A DNA stretch of 64,000 bases from an uncultured Porphyromonadaceae bacterium (GCA_905198125.1 CAJKBH010000007.1:30617-94616); one strand, 5' to 3'. Positions 33,542 through 43,896 are shown, counted from the first letter of the stretch. The notes: a model not told the origin generated them from the letters alone. Program-made: numbers and translations.

Positions 33542-33808
33542 TATAATAATAATGGAAAATTTTAATTGTTATTTTACGAATACGAAGATTTTTTTGGTAA
33601 ATTCTTGAGTGGAGTGGCTGATATTTCTTTCTGAGAGTCCCGCTTTGACTGTTTACTCAACTTTCTCAATATGGAATTGAATAAAAGGTTAAGCACAGAA
33701 CTCTTTCGGACGCTTCCTTACGCCGACACAGAAGTCATTAGTAGCGCGGGCTGTCCCCGGGCGCGTAAGGGAAATGGCCTTGTGGAACAAGATTGAAGAA
33801 TTGTCGGG

Positions 33809-35089
33809 TTAACTGCGCAAAGAGCCTATCGGAACGACCAAAACTCCGTCTTGCGGACGGCGGTAAGCATATTTTCCCACGCCTGTAAGCACCATCATAA
33901 AGGATGGCGGTGCCATTTTGCCGGTGTCGATTTTATCGGCAAGTCTGCGCAAATTGGCTGCTCCTTCATCTATCAGCTTTTCACCTCCGAGTTTAATTTC
34001 TATCAAGCCGTATTTGCCGTTCCTTAAATGCACTACGGCATCACATTCCAGACCGTTCTTGTCTCTGTAATGGTATACATCGCCACCGATGGCAGAGGCA
34101 TACACGCGAAGGTCGCGGATGCAGAGCGTTTCAAGAAGTAAACCGAACGTATTAAGGTCACCGATCAAATCTTCCGGACCGATCCCCAATGCGGCAGTAG
34201 CTATGGAAGGGTCTGAAAAATAGCGGGTGTCGGAAGTGCGTATCGCGGTTTTGCTTCTTAAATTAGGGTTCCACGCCGGCGAATCCTCGATTACAAATAT
34301 TTTCTTCAATGCATTGATATAGGAAGTGACAGTGGGAATTGACGATGCGCCTTGGGTGCCTCCGGATACATCGTCGGCAATAACGGACAGGGATGTTTGA
34401 GTCCCTTGGTTGCGTGCCAGCGACCGCATGAATCTTCTTGCTAACTCCGGATTACGGGATACATTGTCAACTCTTGAGATATCGCTGCGCACCACAGCTT
34501 CGAAATATTCTTCGGCCTGTATTAATGCAGATTTGGGACGTTCTTTCAACGTGGCTTTTGGCCATCCTCCCCGGCATGTCGCGAAAGCGAGCCCTTCTAT
34601 ATCCAGTGACGAAGCTCCGTCGACCGATTCCGGATGTCTAAAAAGATTCCCGAGGCTGACATCCCCTGTGGACTCGCCCGACTCCCATAATGACATTGTT
34701 CTGAGCCGTAGCCATGACATTCTGCCGGTTCCGGTGTGATAAATGTCCGAGGTATCGGCCGGGACGGCCGAACCGGTCAGGATAAATTGTCCGTCGGCGT
34801 TGCGGCGGTCAACTTCATTTCGCACGGCATCCCAAAACTGGGGTGCAAGTTGCCATTCGTCTATAAGTCTGGGAACGGCTCCTTGCAGTAGTCTTGAAAT
34901 ATTTGTCTGAGCTATGATAAGATTCTCAGTCCGTGTGTCCGGATCGGCCATGTACAACACACTTCGCGCATGTTGTAAAGCCAACGTCGTTTTGCCGCAA
35001 TACTTGGGCCCTTCAACCAGAACGCAACCCATCGCATCGAGTTTGTCTTCAAGAATATCATCTGCCACACGTGGTCTATAATTCGCCAT
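33809..35089 (-). CDS. AAA ATPase with DUF4143 domain
   Basis: The 426-residue protein has an AAA_14 domain (residues about 18-160) with the Walker A GPKYCGKTT and the Walker B-like RLIDEWQ, followed by a DUF4143 domain with a VYHYRDKNGLECDAVV nuclease-like segment and LIEIKLGG. The D...EIK arrangement resembles a PD-(D/E)xK fold. Such proteins are abundant in gut Bacteroidota, spread horizontally, and have no settled role; defence or toxin-like functions are suspected. It is flanked by queC and queF and has its own promoter with a 23-bp triplicate upstream. Confidence 0.88.
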   Translation of the reverse strand: MANYRPRVADDILEDKLDAMGCVLVEGPKYCGKTTLALQHARSVLYMADPDTRTENLIIAQTNISRLLQGAVPRLIDEWQLAPQFWDAVRNEVDRRNADGQFILTGSAVPADTSDIYHTGTGRMSWLRLRTMSLWESGESTGDVSLGNLFRHPESVDGASSLDIEGLAFATCRGGWPKATLKERPKSALIQAEEYFEAVVRSDISRVDNVSRNPELARRFMRSLARNQGTQTSLSVIADDVSGGTQGASSIPTVTSYINALKKIFVIEDSPAWNPNLRSKTAIRTSDTRYFSDPSIATAALGIGPEDLIGDLNTFGLLLETLCIRDLRVYASAIGGDVYHYRDKNGLECDAVVHLRNGKYGLIEIKLGGEKLIDEGAANLRRLADKIDTGKMAPPSFMMVLTGVGKYAYRRPQDGVLVVPIGSLRS

Positions 35090-35114
35090 ATTGTATGTCC
35101 TGTTTTGTTCATCG

Positions 35115-35145
35115 CAAAATTAATCATATATTGCTAATAATCAAA
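35115..35145 (-). promoter_or_regulatory. Promoter of the AAA/DUF4143 gene
   Basis: On the minus strand TTTG (35145-35142) and TAATTTTG (35122-35115) are separated by 19 nt. Transcription would start about 20 nt before the ATG. Confidence 0.7.
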
Positions 35146-35171
35146 GAAAATATTGTTTTAATTTTATAATA

Positions 35172-35238
35172 TGGCTGATTTTTGTTTTACGGTTTGGCTG
35201 ATTTTTGTTTTACGGTTTGGCTGATTTTTGTTTTACGG
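35172..35238. repeat. Three tandem 23-bp repeats upstream of AAA/DUF4143
   Basis: Three directly adjacent units begin at 35172, 35195 and 35218, each starting TGGCTGATTTTTG and ending TTTACGG; the first two are identical over 23 bp and the third lacks the last two bases. They lie just upstream of the ATPase promoter, where a regulator could bind. Confidence 0.9.
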
Positions 35239-35290
35239 CACATCAAAATGCGCCCTTTTCCAATGTAATCAATCATAAAGCCAAATATTG

Positions 35291-35758
35291 TTACAGTTCA
35301 TCGAAGGCGCGGAGGCGGCGGTGGGCGGCGAGGGACTCGTGGGCGGCGTCGGCGCGGTTGGCGAAGGGGTTGATGCTGATGCCGCCGCGCGGCATGAAGC
35401 GGCCTGTCACCTCCAGGTAACGGGGCTGCATCAACGCCCACAGGTCGTTGAGGATGATGTTCACCACGTCCTCGTGGAAATCGCCGTGGTTGCGGAACGA
35501 GAACAGATACAGTTTCAGGCTCTTGCTCTCCACCATCTTCTCGTTGGGTATATAATTGATCCAGATATGCCCGAAATCGGGCTGTCCCGTCTTGGGACAC
35601 AAGGTAGTGAACTCGGGGCAGTCGAACCGCACGACATAATCGTGCCCGGAATGCTTGTTGTCGAAACATTCAAGCATTTCGGGCGCGTAATTGTCGGGGT
35701 ACTTGGTGCCTTGATTCCCTAAAAGAGTCACTCCTTTAAGTTCGTCGGCAGTTCTCAT
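35291..35758 (-). CDS. queF: NADPH-dependent 7-cyano-7-deazaguanine reductase
   Basis: The 155-residue protein is a short, unimodular QueF that reduces the nitrile of preQ0 to the amine of preQ1. [15 protein letters not shown] holds the catalytic cysteine and aspartate, and the [20 protein letters not shown] segment is the family signature with the substrate Glu. It overlaps the manA stop by 4 nt and is the last gene of the aspS operon, so it is cotranscribed with a tRNA synthetase for Asp, one of the four queuosine-decoded amino acids. That link is suggestive only. Confidence 0.97.
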   Translation of the reverse strand: MRTADELKGVTLLGNQGTKYPDNYAPEMLECFDNKHSGHDYVVRFDCPEFTTLCPKTGQPDFGHIWINYIPNEKMVESKSLKLYLFSFRNHGDFHEDVVNIILNDLWALMQPRYLEVTGRFMPRGGISINPFANRADAAHESLAAHRRLRAFDEL

Positions 35759-36741
35759 CCCACGTATGTCTCTATCAGTTTAAGTCCTTTGTCGCCGGGC
35801 ACGATCGAAAGGCCGTTGGCGGAGGCGGATACCAGTACGGTGTCGCCCTGCTTCACTTTCATTTCGGTAGGTACCGCGCTGACGGCGTCGGCGCCGCACA
35901 GCAGTGTGCCGTCGCCTTCGGTCACGATGATCACCACGAACGAATCCAGCTCGTTGTAGTCGCGCATCACTTCCTCGTCCACAATCATCAGATTGGTGGT
36001 GAAGAAGGGACACTTGGCCACATTGACCGGTATGTCGTTGCGCGGCACATACTTCACGGCCGTACCCTCGGTGTCGTTGAAGTTGATGGCCTCCTTGGCC
36101 AGGGCGGTGTGCAGCTGACGCTCGTTGCCGTCGGCATCCTTACGGTGATAGTCGTAGATGCGGTAAGTGGCGTCGGAAGTCTGCTGGATTTCGGCCACGA
36201 ACGCGCCTGCGCCTATGGCATGAACGCGACCGGCCGGAATGAAGTAGACGTCGCCGGGCTTGATGTCACAGAAGTTCAGCACCTTCTCGATGTCGCCGGT
36301 CTCCACCAAGCGCTCGTAGTCGGCGGGATCCACGGCCTCGCGGAATCCGTTGGCCAGCTTGGCGCCGGGAGCCGCGTCTACGACGTACCACATCTCGGTC
36401 TTGCCGTTGGCCTGACCCTGACGGTGGGCCATCTCGTCGTCGGGATGAACCTGAACCGACAGGTCCTGACGCGCGTCGATGAACTTGATGAGAAGCGGGA
36501 AGCGCGTTCCGAACTTCTTGTAATTGCGTTCGCCCAGTATGGCCGCGCCATATTTGGAAAGCAGGTCGGTGAGCGTCATTCCCTTTTCGGGACCGTCGGC
36601 CACTACCGACACGTCGCCCTCCACGCCGCTGAGTTCCCAGCTTTCGCCCACCAGGTCAAGGTCTGTCTGGATGCCCTTGAACGGGGCGATACGGTCACCG
36701 CCCCAGATGGTGGTCTTGAGTATTGGCTTAAACTTCCACAT
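35755..36741 (-). CDS. manA: Mannose-6-phosphate isomerase, class I
   Basis: The 328-residue protein interconverts fructose-6-phosphate and mannose-6-phosphate, feeding GDP-mannose and surface glycans. [14 protein letters not shown] at the start, [12 protein letters not shown] with metal-binding His and Glu residues, and [33 protein letters not shown] are family signatures. The length fits the short bacterial class I form. It lies 15 nt after the zinc-ribbon gene and overlaps queF. Confidence 0.95.
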   Translation of the reverse strand: MWKFKPILKTTIWGGDRIAPFKGIQTDLDLVGESWELSGVEGDVSVVADGPEKGMTLTDLLSKYGAAILGERNYKKFGTRFPLLIKFIDARQDLSVQVHPDDEMAHRQGQANGKTEMWYVVDAAPGAKLANGFREAVDPADYERLVETGDIEKVLNFCDIKPGDVYFIPAGRVHAIGAGAFVAEIQQTSDATYRIYDYHRKDADGNERQLHTALAKEAINFNDTEGTAVKYVPRNDIPVNVAKCPFFTTNLMIVDEEVMRDYNELDSFVVIIVTEGDGTLLCGADAVSAVPTEMKVKQGDTVLVSASANGLSIVPGDKGLKLIETYVG

Positions 36742-36756
36742 GCTGTATGATATGAT

Positions 36757-37581
36757 TTAAGTAGTGGGAGCGGACTTCTTGGTGCGGCGCGTGGTCTTGG
36801 CGGGAGCGGGTGCCGGAGCCTCCTCGATGCCTGCCAGCTGAGCGTCGATCATGATGCGGCCGCAGTATTCGCACACTATCACCTTCTTGTGCATCTTGAT
36901 CTCGAGCTGACGCTGCGGGGGGATGCGGTTGAAGCAGCCGCCGCAGGCGTTGCGCTGCACGGTGACGATGCCCAGGCCGTTGCGCGCGTTCTTGCGGATA
37001 CGGCGGAAGGCGGCCAGCGTGTAGTCGTCGATTACAGGCTCAACTGCCTTGGCCTTGGCCATGATCTGCTCCTCCTCGGCGCGGGTCTCGGACACAATCT
37101 CCTCCAGTTCCTGCTTCTTGGCCTCAAGGATGTGGCGCTGGTCGGCCAGAGCCTCCTCGTCGGCGTTCTTATGCTCGGTCTCCTCCTCGATGCGGGCCTT
37201 GGAGTCGCGTATCTTCTTCTCGTTCAGCTCTATCTCCAGAGTCTGATACTCGCGCTCCTTCTCCAGGAAAGCGAACTCGCGGTTGTTGCGCACATTGTTG
37301 ATCTGCTCGTCGTAACGGGCCACCTTCATGCGGCATTCCTCGATGGCGGCCGTAAAGCCCTGGATCATCTCGTTGAGGTGCGCTATCTCCTCGTTGTGCT
37401 TGGCTACGCGCAGCTCGTAACGGGCTATCTCGTCCTCGCAGTCCTTCACCTCGTTGGGAAGCTCGCCGCGAAGGGTCTTGATACGGTCTATGTCCGTAAG
37501 ATAGGTCTGGAGCTGATAGAGAGCCTTAAGGCGTTCCTCTACGCTATGCTCTTTCTCGTTTTTCTTATTATCTGTGCTCAT
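36757..37581 (-). CDS. Coiled-coil protein with C4 zinc ribbon
   Basis: The 274-residue protein has a long alpha-helical coiled coil (residues about 10-185) followed by a C4 zinc ribbon, with CGGCFNRIPPQ and a later CEYCGRI supplying four cysteines. The C-terminal tail is Ala/Pro/Lys-rich. This is the DUF164 or CT398-like family, widespread in bacteria. Proposed partners include secretion and transcription proteins. In Bacteroidota it is commonly next to a Nif3-like gene, as here, so a shared role is likely but undefined. Confidence 0.85.
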   Translation of the reverse strand: MSTDNKKNEKEHSVEERLKALYQLQTYLTDIDRIKTLRGELPNEVKDCEDEIARYELRVAKHNEEIAHLNEMIQGFTAAIEECRMKVARYDEQINNVRNNREFAFLEKEREYQTLEIELNEKKIRDSKARIEEETEHKNADEEALADQRHILEAKKQELEEIVSETRAEEEQIMAKAKAVEPVIDDYTLAAFRRIRKNARNGLGIVTVQRNACGGCFNRIPPQRQLEIKMHKKVIVCEYCGRIMIDAQLAGIEEAPAPAPAKTTRRTKKSAPTT

Positions 37582-37632
37582 AATTCGATATGATGTTTCA
37601 AAATTGTATTTTTAACCACCTTGCCGGAGTCC

Positions 37633-38418
37633 TTACATGAACTTGACGGGGTTCTTCTCCGACTCGGGGAAGTACACCACCATGTCGGGGAATTTCTCGC
37701 GTATCAGGCGCGAGAAGATCCGCTCGGAACACAATTCCGACTCGAAGTGGCCTATGTCAGCTAACAGGATGCTGTCGCCATAGCCGGTGAAGTCGTGGTA
37801 CTTGATGTCGGCCGTCACGAACATGTCGGCACCGGCGGCGATGGCCGTCTGGATCAGCGAGGCGCCCGAGCCGCCGCACAGGGCCACTTTCTTGACGACC
37901 AGCTGGCGTTTGCCGGCCGAATACTTCAGACACTTCACCTGAAACTTGTCTTTGATGCGGCGCAGCAGTTCCAGTTTCGGGGTTGCCGGCAGGTCGCCTA
38001 TTACGCCGAGTCCTGTGGTTCCGTCCGGTTCCGAAGGCTCTAAGGGGCGCAGGTTCTCCACGCCGATGGTGTGCGCCATCTCGTGGCTGACGCCGTCCCA
38101 TGCCGAGTCCAGGTTGGTGTGGGCCGAATATATGGCGATGTTGTTCCTGAAGGCCTGCATCACGAGGCGTTGCGTCTCGTCGGCGCCGGTCAGGCTTTTC
38201 AGCCCGTGGAATATCAGCGGATGATGGCTCACCACCATCGAGCAGCTGCGGCGCCGTGCCTCCTCCAGAATGTCCTCGGTCACGTCGAGACAGAGCAACA
38301 CGGCCGAAACTTCGGCTTCGGGATCGCCCACCTGCAGGCCGGCGTTGTCATAGCTTTCCTGCAGGCGGAGCGGTGCAAACTCCTCGATGGCCGAGGCTAT
38401 TTCGCGTACTTTAGTCAT
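37633..38418 (-). CDS. Nif3-like dinuclear metal-center protein
   Basis: The 261-residue protein belongs to the NIF3/DUF34 family, ring-forming proteins with a two-metal site. [11 protein letters not shown] near residue 20, [13 protein letters not shown] (metal-binding His pair), [14 protein letters not shown] and ADIGHFESE near the C-terminus are the signature segments. Its length matches the form without the inserted PII-like domain. The function is unsettled; it is sometimes labelled GTP cyclohydrolase 1 type 2. It overlaps aspS by 8 nt, so translation is probably coupled. Confidence 0.92.
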   Translation of the reverse strand: MTKVREIASAIEEFAPLRLQESYDNAGLQVGDPEAEVSAVLLCLDVTEDILEEARRRSCSMVVSHHPLIFHGLKSLTGADETQRLVMQAFRNNIAIYSAHTNLDSAWDGVSHEMAHTIGVENLRPLEPSEPDGTTGLGVIGDLPATPKLELLRRIKDKFQVKCLKYSAGKRQLVVKKVALCGGSGASLIQTAIAAGADMFVTADIKYHDFTGYGDSILLADIGHFESELCSERIFSRLIREKFPDMVVYFPESEKNPVKFM

Positions 38419-40165
38419 CAGACTTCAGAGTGAGTTTCAGTTCGTCCAGCTGTGCCGGATCGATGGGGCTGGGGCTTTCGTTCATCACGTCGCGGCCCGA
38501 ATTGTTTTTGGGGAACGCGATTACGTCCCTGATGGAATCCAGACCGGCCAGAATCGACACGAAACGGTCGAAGCCGAGTGCCAGACCTCCGTGAGGGGGA
38601 GCGCCGAACTTGAAGGCGTTCATCAGGAAACCGAACTGCTCCTGTGCGCGCTCCGGAGTGAAGCCCAGCAGTTCGAACATGGAGTCCTGCAGCTTGGCGT
38701 CGTGGATACGTATGGAGCCGCCGCCAAGCTCGGTGCCGTTCACCACGATGTCGTATGCCGTGGCGCGCACCTTGCCCGTGTCGCTGTGCAGCAGCGGGAT
38801 GTCGTCGGGGTTGGGGCTGGTGAAGGGATGGTGCATGGCGTAGTAGCGCTGGGTCTCCTCGTCCCATTCGAACAGGGGGAAGTCGATGACCCAGAGGGGC
38901 GCGAACACGTTGCGGTCGCGTAGGCCCAGACGGTTGCCCATCTCCAGACGCAGCTCGCACATCTGCTTGCGCGTCTTCATGGCGTCGCCGGCCATAACCA
39001 GCAGAAGGTCGCCATCCTTGGCACCGGCGCGCTCGCCCCATGCCTTCAGCTCGTCGTCGGTATAGAACTTGCCGACCGAGCTCTTGATCTTGCCTTCGGG
39101 TTCGAACTTGACCCACATCAGACCCTTGGCGCCTACCTGCGGACGCTTCACGAACTCGGTGAGCTCGTCGGTCTGCTTGCGGCTGTATCCGGCGCATCCG
39201 GGTGCCACGATGCCCACTACCAGCTCGGCGTCGTCAACGACGGGGAAGTTGTGGCCTTTGGCCAGATCGGTCAGTTCCTTGAACTCCATGCCGAAGCGGA
39301 TGTCGGGCTTGTCGCTGCCGTACTTGGCCATGGCGTCGGCCCACGTCATGCGCGGGAACGGATCCGTGAAGTCAATGTTCTTTACATATTTGAAGATGTG
39401 CTTCACCAGGCCCTCAAACATGTCGATGACGTCTTCCTGCTCCACGAACGACATCTCGCAGTCGATCTGTGTGAACTCGGGCTGGCGGTCGGCGCGCAGG
39501 TCCTCGTCGCGGAAGCACTTTGCAATCTGGAAGTAACGATCGTAGCCCGACACCATCAGCAGCTGCTTGAACAGCTGGGGGCTCTGGGGCAGGGCGTAGA
39601 ACTCGCCCGGATTCATGCGCGAAGGCACCACGAAGTCGCGTGCGCCCTCGGGGGTGGACTTCACCAGGATGGGGGTCTCTATCTCCAGGAATCCGTTGGC
39701 GTCCAGGTAGCGGCGAATCTCGAAAGCCATGCGGTGGCGCAGCTCCAGATTGCGGCGCAGATTGGGACGGCGCAGGTCCATGTAGCGGTATTTCATGCGC
39801 AGGTCGTCGCCGCCGTCGGTGTCTTCCTCGATGGTGAACGGAGGCACGTCGCTGCGGTTCAGCACCGTCAGCTTGCCGGCCAGCACCTCGATGTCGCCCG
39901 TGGGCATCTTCGGATTCTTGGACTGGCGCTCGGCAACCTTGCCCTCCACCTGAATCACATATTCACGTCCCAAATGACTGGCGCGGTCTGCAAGTTCCGC
40001 ATCGGCGTCGTCACTGAATACTATCTGGGTCAGCCCATAACGGTCGCGCAAATCCACGAAGGTCATGCCTCCCATCTTGCGCACGCGCTGCACCCATCCG
40101 GCCAGCTTCACCTCTGCGCCGTTGTCGCTCAGGCGAAGCTCTCCGCACGTCCTGTTTCTATACAT
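38411..40165 (-). CDS. aspS: Aspartyl-tRNA synthetase
   Basis: The 584-residue class II synthetase charges tRNA-Asp. It has an N-terminal OB-fold ([20 protein letters not shown]), the motif 2 region around [18 protein letters not shown], a GAD insert domain, and motif 3 near [13 protein letters not shown]. Length is that of the bacterial AspRS. The ATG at 40165 (MYRNRTCGE) is chosen over one 16 codons upstream, because the promoter's transcript begins just before 40220 and the family N-terminus aligns there. It is the first gene of an operon ending at queF. Confidence 0.97.
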   Translation of the reverse strand: MYRNRTCGELRLSDNGAEVKLAGWVQRVRKMGGMTFVDLRDRYGLTQIVFSDDADAELADRASHLGREYVIQVEGKVAERQSKNPKMPTGDIEVLAGKLTVLNRSDVPPFTIEEDTDGGDDLRMKYRYMDLRRPNLRRNLELRHRMAFEIRRYLDANGFLEIETPILVKSTPEGARDFVVPSRMNPGEFYALPQSPQLFKQLLMVSGYDRYFQIAKCFRDEDLRADRQPEFTQIDCEMSFVEQEDVIDMFEGLVKHIFKYVKNIDFTDPFPRMTWADAMAKYGSDKPDIRFGMEFKELTDLAKGHNFPVVDDAELVVGIVAPGCAGYSRKQTDELTEFVKRPQVGAKGLMWVKFEPEGKIKSSVGKFYTDDELKAWGERAGAKDGDLLLVMAGDAMKTRKQMCELRLEMGNRLGLRDRNVFAPLWVIDFPLFEWDEETQRYYAMHHPFTSPNPDDIPLLHSDTGKVRATAYDIVVNGTELGGGSIRIHDAKLQDSMFELLGFTPERAQEQFGFLMNAFKFGAPPHGGLALGFDRFVSILAGLDSIRDVIAFPKNNSGRDVMNESPSPIDPAQLDELKLTLKSDD

Positions 40166-40226
40166 CTTTCTGAAATATATTTCATTCTTTGCCCCGCCTT
40201 TGCTTGACGGCAAGGGCTTTAACGCG

Positions 40227-40258
40227 CAAAATTAATAAAAAAATGTGGTATTCGCAAA
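40227..40258 (-). promoter_or_regulatory. Promoter of the aspS operon
   Basis: On the minus strand TTTG (40258-40255) and TAATTTTG (40234-40227) are separated by 20 nt. Its -33 element abuts the parC -33 element. Confidence 0.75.
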
Positions 40259-40290
40259 TTTGGCGTTTTAGGAAAAAGTTCGTAAATTTG
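40259..40290 (+). promoter_or_regulatory. Promoter of parC, with near-leaderless start
   Basis: TTTG at 40259-40262 and TAAATTTG at 40283-40290 are 20 nt apart. The parC ATG is at 40299, so the leader would be only a few nt. The parC and aspS -33 elements together form the palindrome CAAATTTG. Confidence 0.75.
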
Positions 40291-40298
40291 CAGTTATC

Positions 40299-43058
40299 AT
40301 GGACATGGACGAGAAGCAGTATTCAGAAAACGAGGAAATACAGAACGAAAGTGGCCCGGAAACCGGCCTGAACAGTCAGGAACAGCCCAAGGACAGCCCC
40401 GTACCCACCGACCGCAAGACGGTGCTGGCCGGCATGTTCCGGGAATGGTATCTGGAGTATGCCAGCTATGTGATATTGGAACGTGCCGTGCCTCACATCG
40501 AGGACGGACTGAAGCCCGTGCAGCGACGCATCCTGCACTCCATGTACACGCTGGACGACGGCCGGTTCAACAAGGTGGCCAACGTGGTGGGAAACACCAT
40601 GCAGTATCACCCTCACGGCGACGCCTCGATCGGAGGCGCCCTGGTACAGCTCGGCCAGAAGGAACTGCTTGTCGACACGCAGGGTAACTGGGGTAACATA
40701 CTGACCGGCGACAAGGCCGCCGCACCCCGATACATCGAGGCCCGACTCAGTGAACTGGCCATCGAGGCCGCGTTCTCGCCCAAAATCACCGAATGGACGC
40801 CCAGCTACGACGGCCGAAAGAAGGAACCGGTGACGCTGCCCATGAAATTCCCGCTGCTGTTGGCACAGGGCGCGGAAGGTATCGCCGTAGGCCTGAGCTG
40901 CAAGATACTGCCTCACAACTTCAACGAAATACTTGACGCGGCCATCGACGTGCTGCACGATCGCCCTTTCAGGCTGCTGCCCGATTTCCAGACCGGTGCG
41001 CTGATGGACGTGTCGCGCTACAACGACGGTATGCGCGGCGGTCAGGTCAAGGTCAGGGCCAAGATAGAGAAATTAGACCAGAAAACGCTGGTTATCACCG
41101 AGCTGCCGTACGGCGTCACCACCCCCGACCTGATCACCTCCATACTCTCCGCAATGGAGAAAGGCAAGATTAAGGTGCGCAAGATAGACGACAACACATC
41201 GGGCACGGCCCGCATATTGGTGTACCTTCAGCCCGGAGCGTCGAGCGACAAGACCATTGACGCCCTCTATGCCTTCACCGACTGCGAGGTGTCGCTCAAT
41301 CCAAACTGCTGCGTGATACGCGACCGCAAGCCGGTGTTCCTGTCGGTGTCCGACCTGCTGCGCGATTCAGTGAACCGTACGCGCGACATGCTGCGCCGCG
41401 AGTTGCAGATACAGCTGGACGAGTGTCTGGAACAGCAGATGGAGGCCTCGCTGGAGAAGATTTTCATCACCGAGCGGATGTACAAGGACGAGTTGGTGGA
41501 AGCGTCGCGCGACATGGAAACCGCCATCCGCCGCGTGGACGCCCTGATGGATCCGTTCAAGCCGCTGTTTATCCGCGAGATCAACGACGACGACCTGCTG
41601 AAGTTGTGGGAAATCAAGATGGGCCGCATACTGAAGTTCAACTTGGAGAAGGCCGAGGAACGCATAGCCAAGCTGCAGAGTGACGCCGAGCGGATGCGTT
41701 ATGACATAGAGCATATAGACGAGACCACCGAGCGCTGGTACCTGCACCTGAAGGAGAAGTATGGCGCGCGCTTCGAACGTCACACCGTGGTGCGTGGCTT
41801 CGACAGCATCGAGGCCGCCAAGGTGGCCGAGGCAAACCGGCGCCTCTACTACGACCCGGTGGGCAACTTCATCGGCACGGGCCTTAAGGAAGGGGAATTC
41901 AAGTTTACCTGCTCCGACCTGGACGACATCATCCTGTTCTACCGCGACGGTACGTACAAGACAGTGCGCGTGGCCGACAAACTCTATGTGGGCGAGGCCG
42001 GCACCGGCGGCAAGAACAACAAGATAATACACATCGGCCTGTTCAAGAAGAACGACCGGCGCACCATCTACAACGTGATATACCGCAACGGCAAAGGCGG
42101 CAACACCTACATGAAACGCTTCTTCGTCACGGGTCTGACGCGCGACAAGGAGTACAACGTGACCAAAGGTGTGCCCGGGTCGCGCGTGGAATACATGTCG
42201 GCCAATCCCAACGGCGAGGCGGAGACGGTGCGCGTGTCGCTGTACGACGAGCCGGCGGATGTGGGCGGACGTCGCCCGCGCAACACCGAGGTATACGTGA
42301 ATTTCGCCGACCTGCTCATCAAGGGCAAGGAATCGTTAGGCAATCTTGTGACCAAGTTCAAGGTTAAGTCAGTGACCCTGGAGAAGAAGGGCACGAGTAC
42401 GCTCGGGGGCCGCGAGGTGTGGTTCGACCGCGATGTGGTTCGCCTCAACTACGACCGGCGCGGCGAAAGCCTCGGCGTGTTCCAGGGCGACGACAAGGTG
42501 CTGGTGATACAGAACAACGGCGAATACTTCACCTCCTCGTATTCCGACGCCAACCACTACGAGGACAACATACTACGCATCGAGAAGTTCCTGCCCGACA
42601 AGGTATGGACCCTCGCGCTGTGGGACGCCACGTTGGGCGCGCCGTATCTGAAGCGCTTCAATTTTGAGGCGTCGGCAAGGCCGCAACGGTTTGTCGGCTC
42701 GGACGAGGCTTCACGGATAATGCTGCTGACCGATACGCAGAATCCCGATCTGCTGCTGCATTACGAGGATGCCGAGCGTCCCGACACTGAAGTGGACGCC
42801 GCGGAATTCATCGGCGTGAAGTCGTTCAAGGCCAAGGGTAAGCGGCTCACCACGCTGCCGTTGCGCGAAGTGACGGAAATACCCAAGCCCGAACCCGAAC
42901 CGGAACCGGAAACCGAAGAACAGGCCGAGGACGCAGAACTTAATGCCGGGGAAACCGTTACAGAATCAGATACTATATCTGACAATAATCCTGACCCGTC
43001 AGAAGAAAACACACATCCGACGGCAAGCGAACCGTCACTATTCGATTTTGATGACTAA
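40299..43058 (+). CDS. parC: DNA topoisomerase IV/gyrase subunit A (ParC-like)
   Basis: The 919-residue protein is a type IIA topoisomerase A subunit that cuts and passes DNA strands. RAVPHIEDGLKPVQRRILHSM, the HPHGDASI segment and AAAPRYIEARLSE with the catalytic Tyr145 are visible. A C-terminal pinwheel domain is followed by an acidic tail rich in Glu and Pro repeats (PKPEPEPEPEPETEE). Lack of the GyrA-box motif and the sequence style suit ParC, but GyrA is possible in principle. Its stop overlaps the next gene start by 8 nt. Confidence 0.92.
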   Translation: MDMDEKQYSENEEIQNESGPETGLNSQEQPKDSPVPTDRKTVLAGMFREWYLEYASYVILERAVPHIEDGLKPVQRRILHSMYTLDDGRFNKVANVVGNTMQYHPHGDASIGGALVQLGQKELLVDTQGNWGNILTGDKAAAPRYIEARLSELAIEAAFSPKITEWTPSYDGRKKEPVTLPMKFPLLLAQGAEGIAVGLSCKILPHNFNEILDAAIDVLHDRPFRLLPDFQTGALMDVSRYNDGMRGGQVKVRAKIEKLDQKTLVITELPYGVTTPDLITSILSAMEKGKIKVRKIDDNTSGTARILVYLQPGASSDKTIDALYAFTDCEVSLNPNCCVIRDRKPVFLSVSDLLRDSVNRTRDMLRRELQIQLDECLEQQMEASLEKIFITERMYKDELVEASRDMETAIRRVDALMDPFKPLFIREINDDDLLKLWEIKMGRILKFNLEKAEERIAKLQSDAERMRYDIEHIDETTERWYLHLKEKYGARFERHTVVRGFDSIEAAKVAEANRRLYYDPVGNFIGTGLKEGEFKFTCSDLDDIILFYRDGTYKTVRVADKLYVGEAGTGGKNNKIIHIGLFKKNDRRTIYNVIYRNGKGGNTYMKRFFVTGLTRDKEYNVTKGVPGSRVEYMSANPNGEAETVRVSLYDEPADVGGRRPRNTEVYVNFADLLIKGKESLGNLVTKFKVKSVTLEKKGTSTLGGREVWFDRDVVRLNYDRRGESLGVFQGDDKVLVIQNNGEYFTSSYSDANHYEDNILRIEKFLPDKVWTLALWDATLGAPYLKRFNFEASARPQRFVGSDEASRIMLLTDTQNPDLLLHYEDAERPDTEVDAAEFIGVKSFKAKGKRLTTLPLREVTEIPKPEPEPEPETEEQAEDAELNAGETVTESDTISDNNPDPSEENTHPTASEPSLFDFDD

Positions 43059-43896
43059 CAAATTTTTCCTCTCATTGACAATCCTTATATTGTCGGTGAC
43101 AGGCGCCTTGGCTAAGGGGCGGCATCAGCATCGGCATGGATGCCGCGACTACTGCCGGACCGAGGAGCAGCCCGAGTGCTTCACGCACCGGCCCATAACG
43201 TCGGTGTATGGACTGGAGATAGGGGGCGCCAACATCAATTGCAATTATCTGAGCCCGTTGCCATACGCCGGCAGCGGAACAGGAGTGTACGGAGCCTGGG
43301 GCAAGCGGATGAAGCAGCATCCCGAGAACCTGGTGATGGCATTCACGGCCGGACTTAACATGACCTCGACCAAGAACCCGAGCAAGTCGGCCCAGATGAT
43401 GTCGGTGTCGGCACGCTTCGGCTGGGGACCGAGCTGGCTGCATGAGTTCGGCAACGGATGGTCGATGACCCTCGGCGGCGCACTCGACCTGTCGGGCGGT
43501 GCGCTCTATCTCCCCATCAACGGCAACAATCCCGTACAGGCCATGGTGTACGCGGGAATAGACCTTACCGCCGGGCTGGCGTGGAAAACGCATTTCGGTC
43601 GCCTGCCCGTCACGTTCGCCGACCGGGCCTCGCTTCCCACACTCGGGGCGTTTTTCTGCCCGCAGTACGGCCAGAGCTATTACGAGATTTATTTAGGCGA
43701 ACGGTCGGGATTGGCTCACTTCGGATGGTGGGGAAACTGCTTCGGCATCAACAACCATCTGACCATGTCGCTGCATTTCAGGAACAGGAAAAGTCTGGTG
43801 TTGGGCTATCGCCTCTACGTGCGCAACAACCGGGCCAATCATCTCACCAATCAATACGTAACCAATGCATTTACAGTCGCTATACAGATCAATTAA
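43051..43896 (+). CDS. Secreted or outer-membrane protein, DUF3316-like
   Basis: The 281-residue protein starts at the ATG at 43051, overlapping the parC stop by 8 nt. It has a signal peptide (residues 1 to about 21, ending LAK). The rest is beta-rich with SVYGLEIGGANINCNYLSP and alternating strands such as HLTMSLHFRNRKSLVLGYRL near the end, suggesting an outer-membrane beta-barrel. Segments resemble the Bacteroidota DUF3316 family by memory, with moderate confidence. It is cotranslated with a downstream S41 protease, overlapping by 32 nt. Confidence 0.65.
   Translation: MTNKFFLSLTILILSVTGALAKGRHQHRHGCRDYCRTEEQPECFTHRPITSVYGLEIGGANINCNYLSPLPYAGSGTGVYGAWGKRMKQHPENLVMAFTAGLNMTSTKNPSKSAQMMSVSARFGWGPSWLHEFGNGWSMTLGGALDLSGGALYLPINGNNPVQAMVYAGIDLTAGLAWKTHFGRLPVTFADRASLPTLGAFFCPQYGQSYYEIYLGERSGLAHFGWWGNCFGINNHLTMSLHFRNRKSLVLGYRLYVRNNRANHLTNQYVTNAFTVAIQIN

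Noticed and set aside
33671..33796. 41-codon frame between queC and the AAA ATPase
   Set aside because: No ribosome site or recognisable peptide was seen; it is more likely chance or a decayed remnant. The 267-bp gap 33542-33808 holds nothing else clear.
33542..33808. preQ1-type riboswitch upstream of queC
   Set aside because: No recognisable compact stem with the A-rich tail before the queC start was found.
35172..35238. Tandem repeats as a CRISPR array
   Set aside because: The three units are directly adjacent with no spacers, and no cas gene is near.
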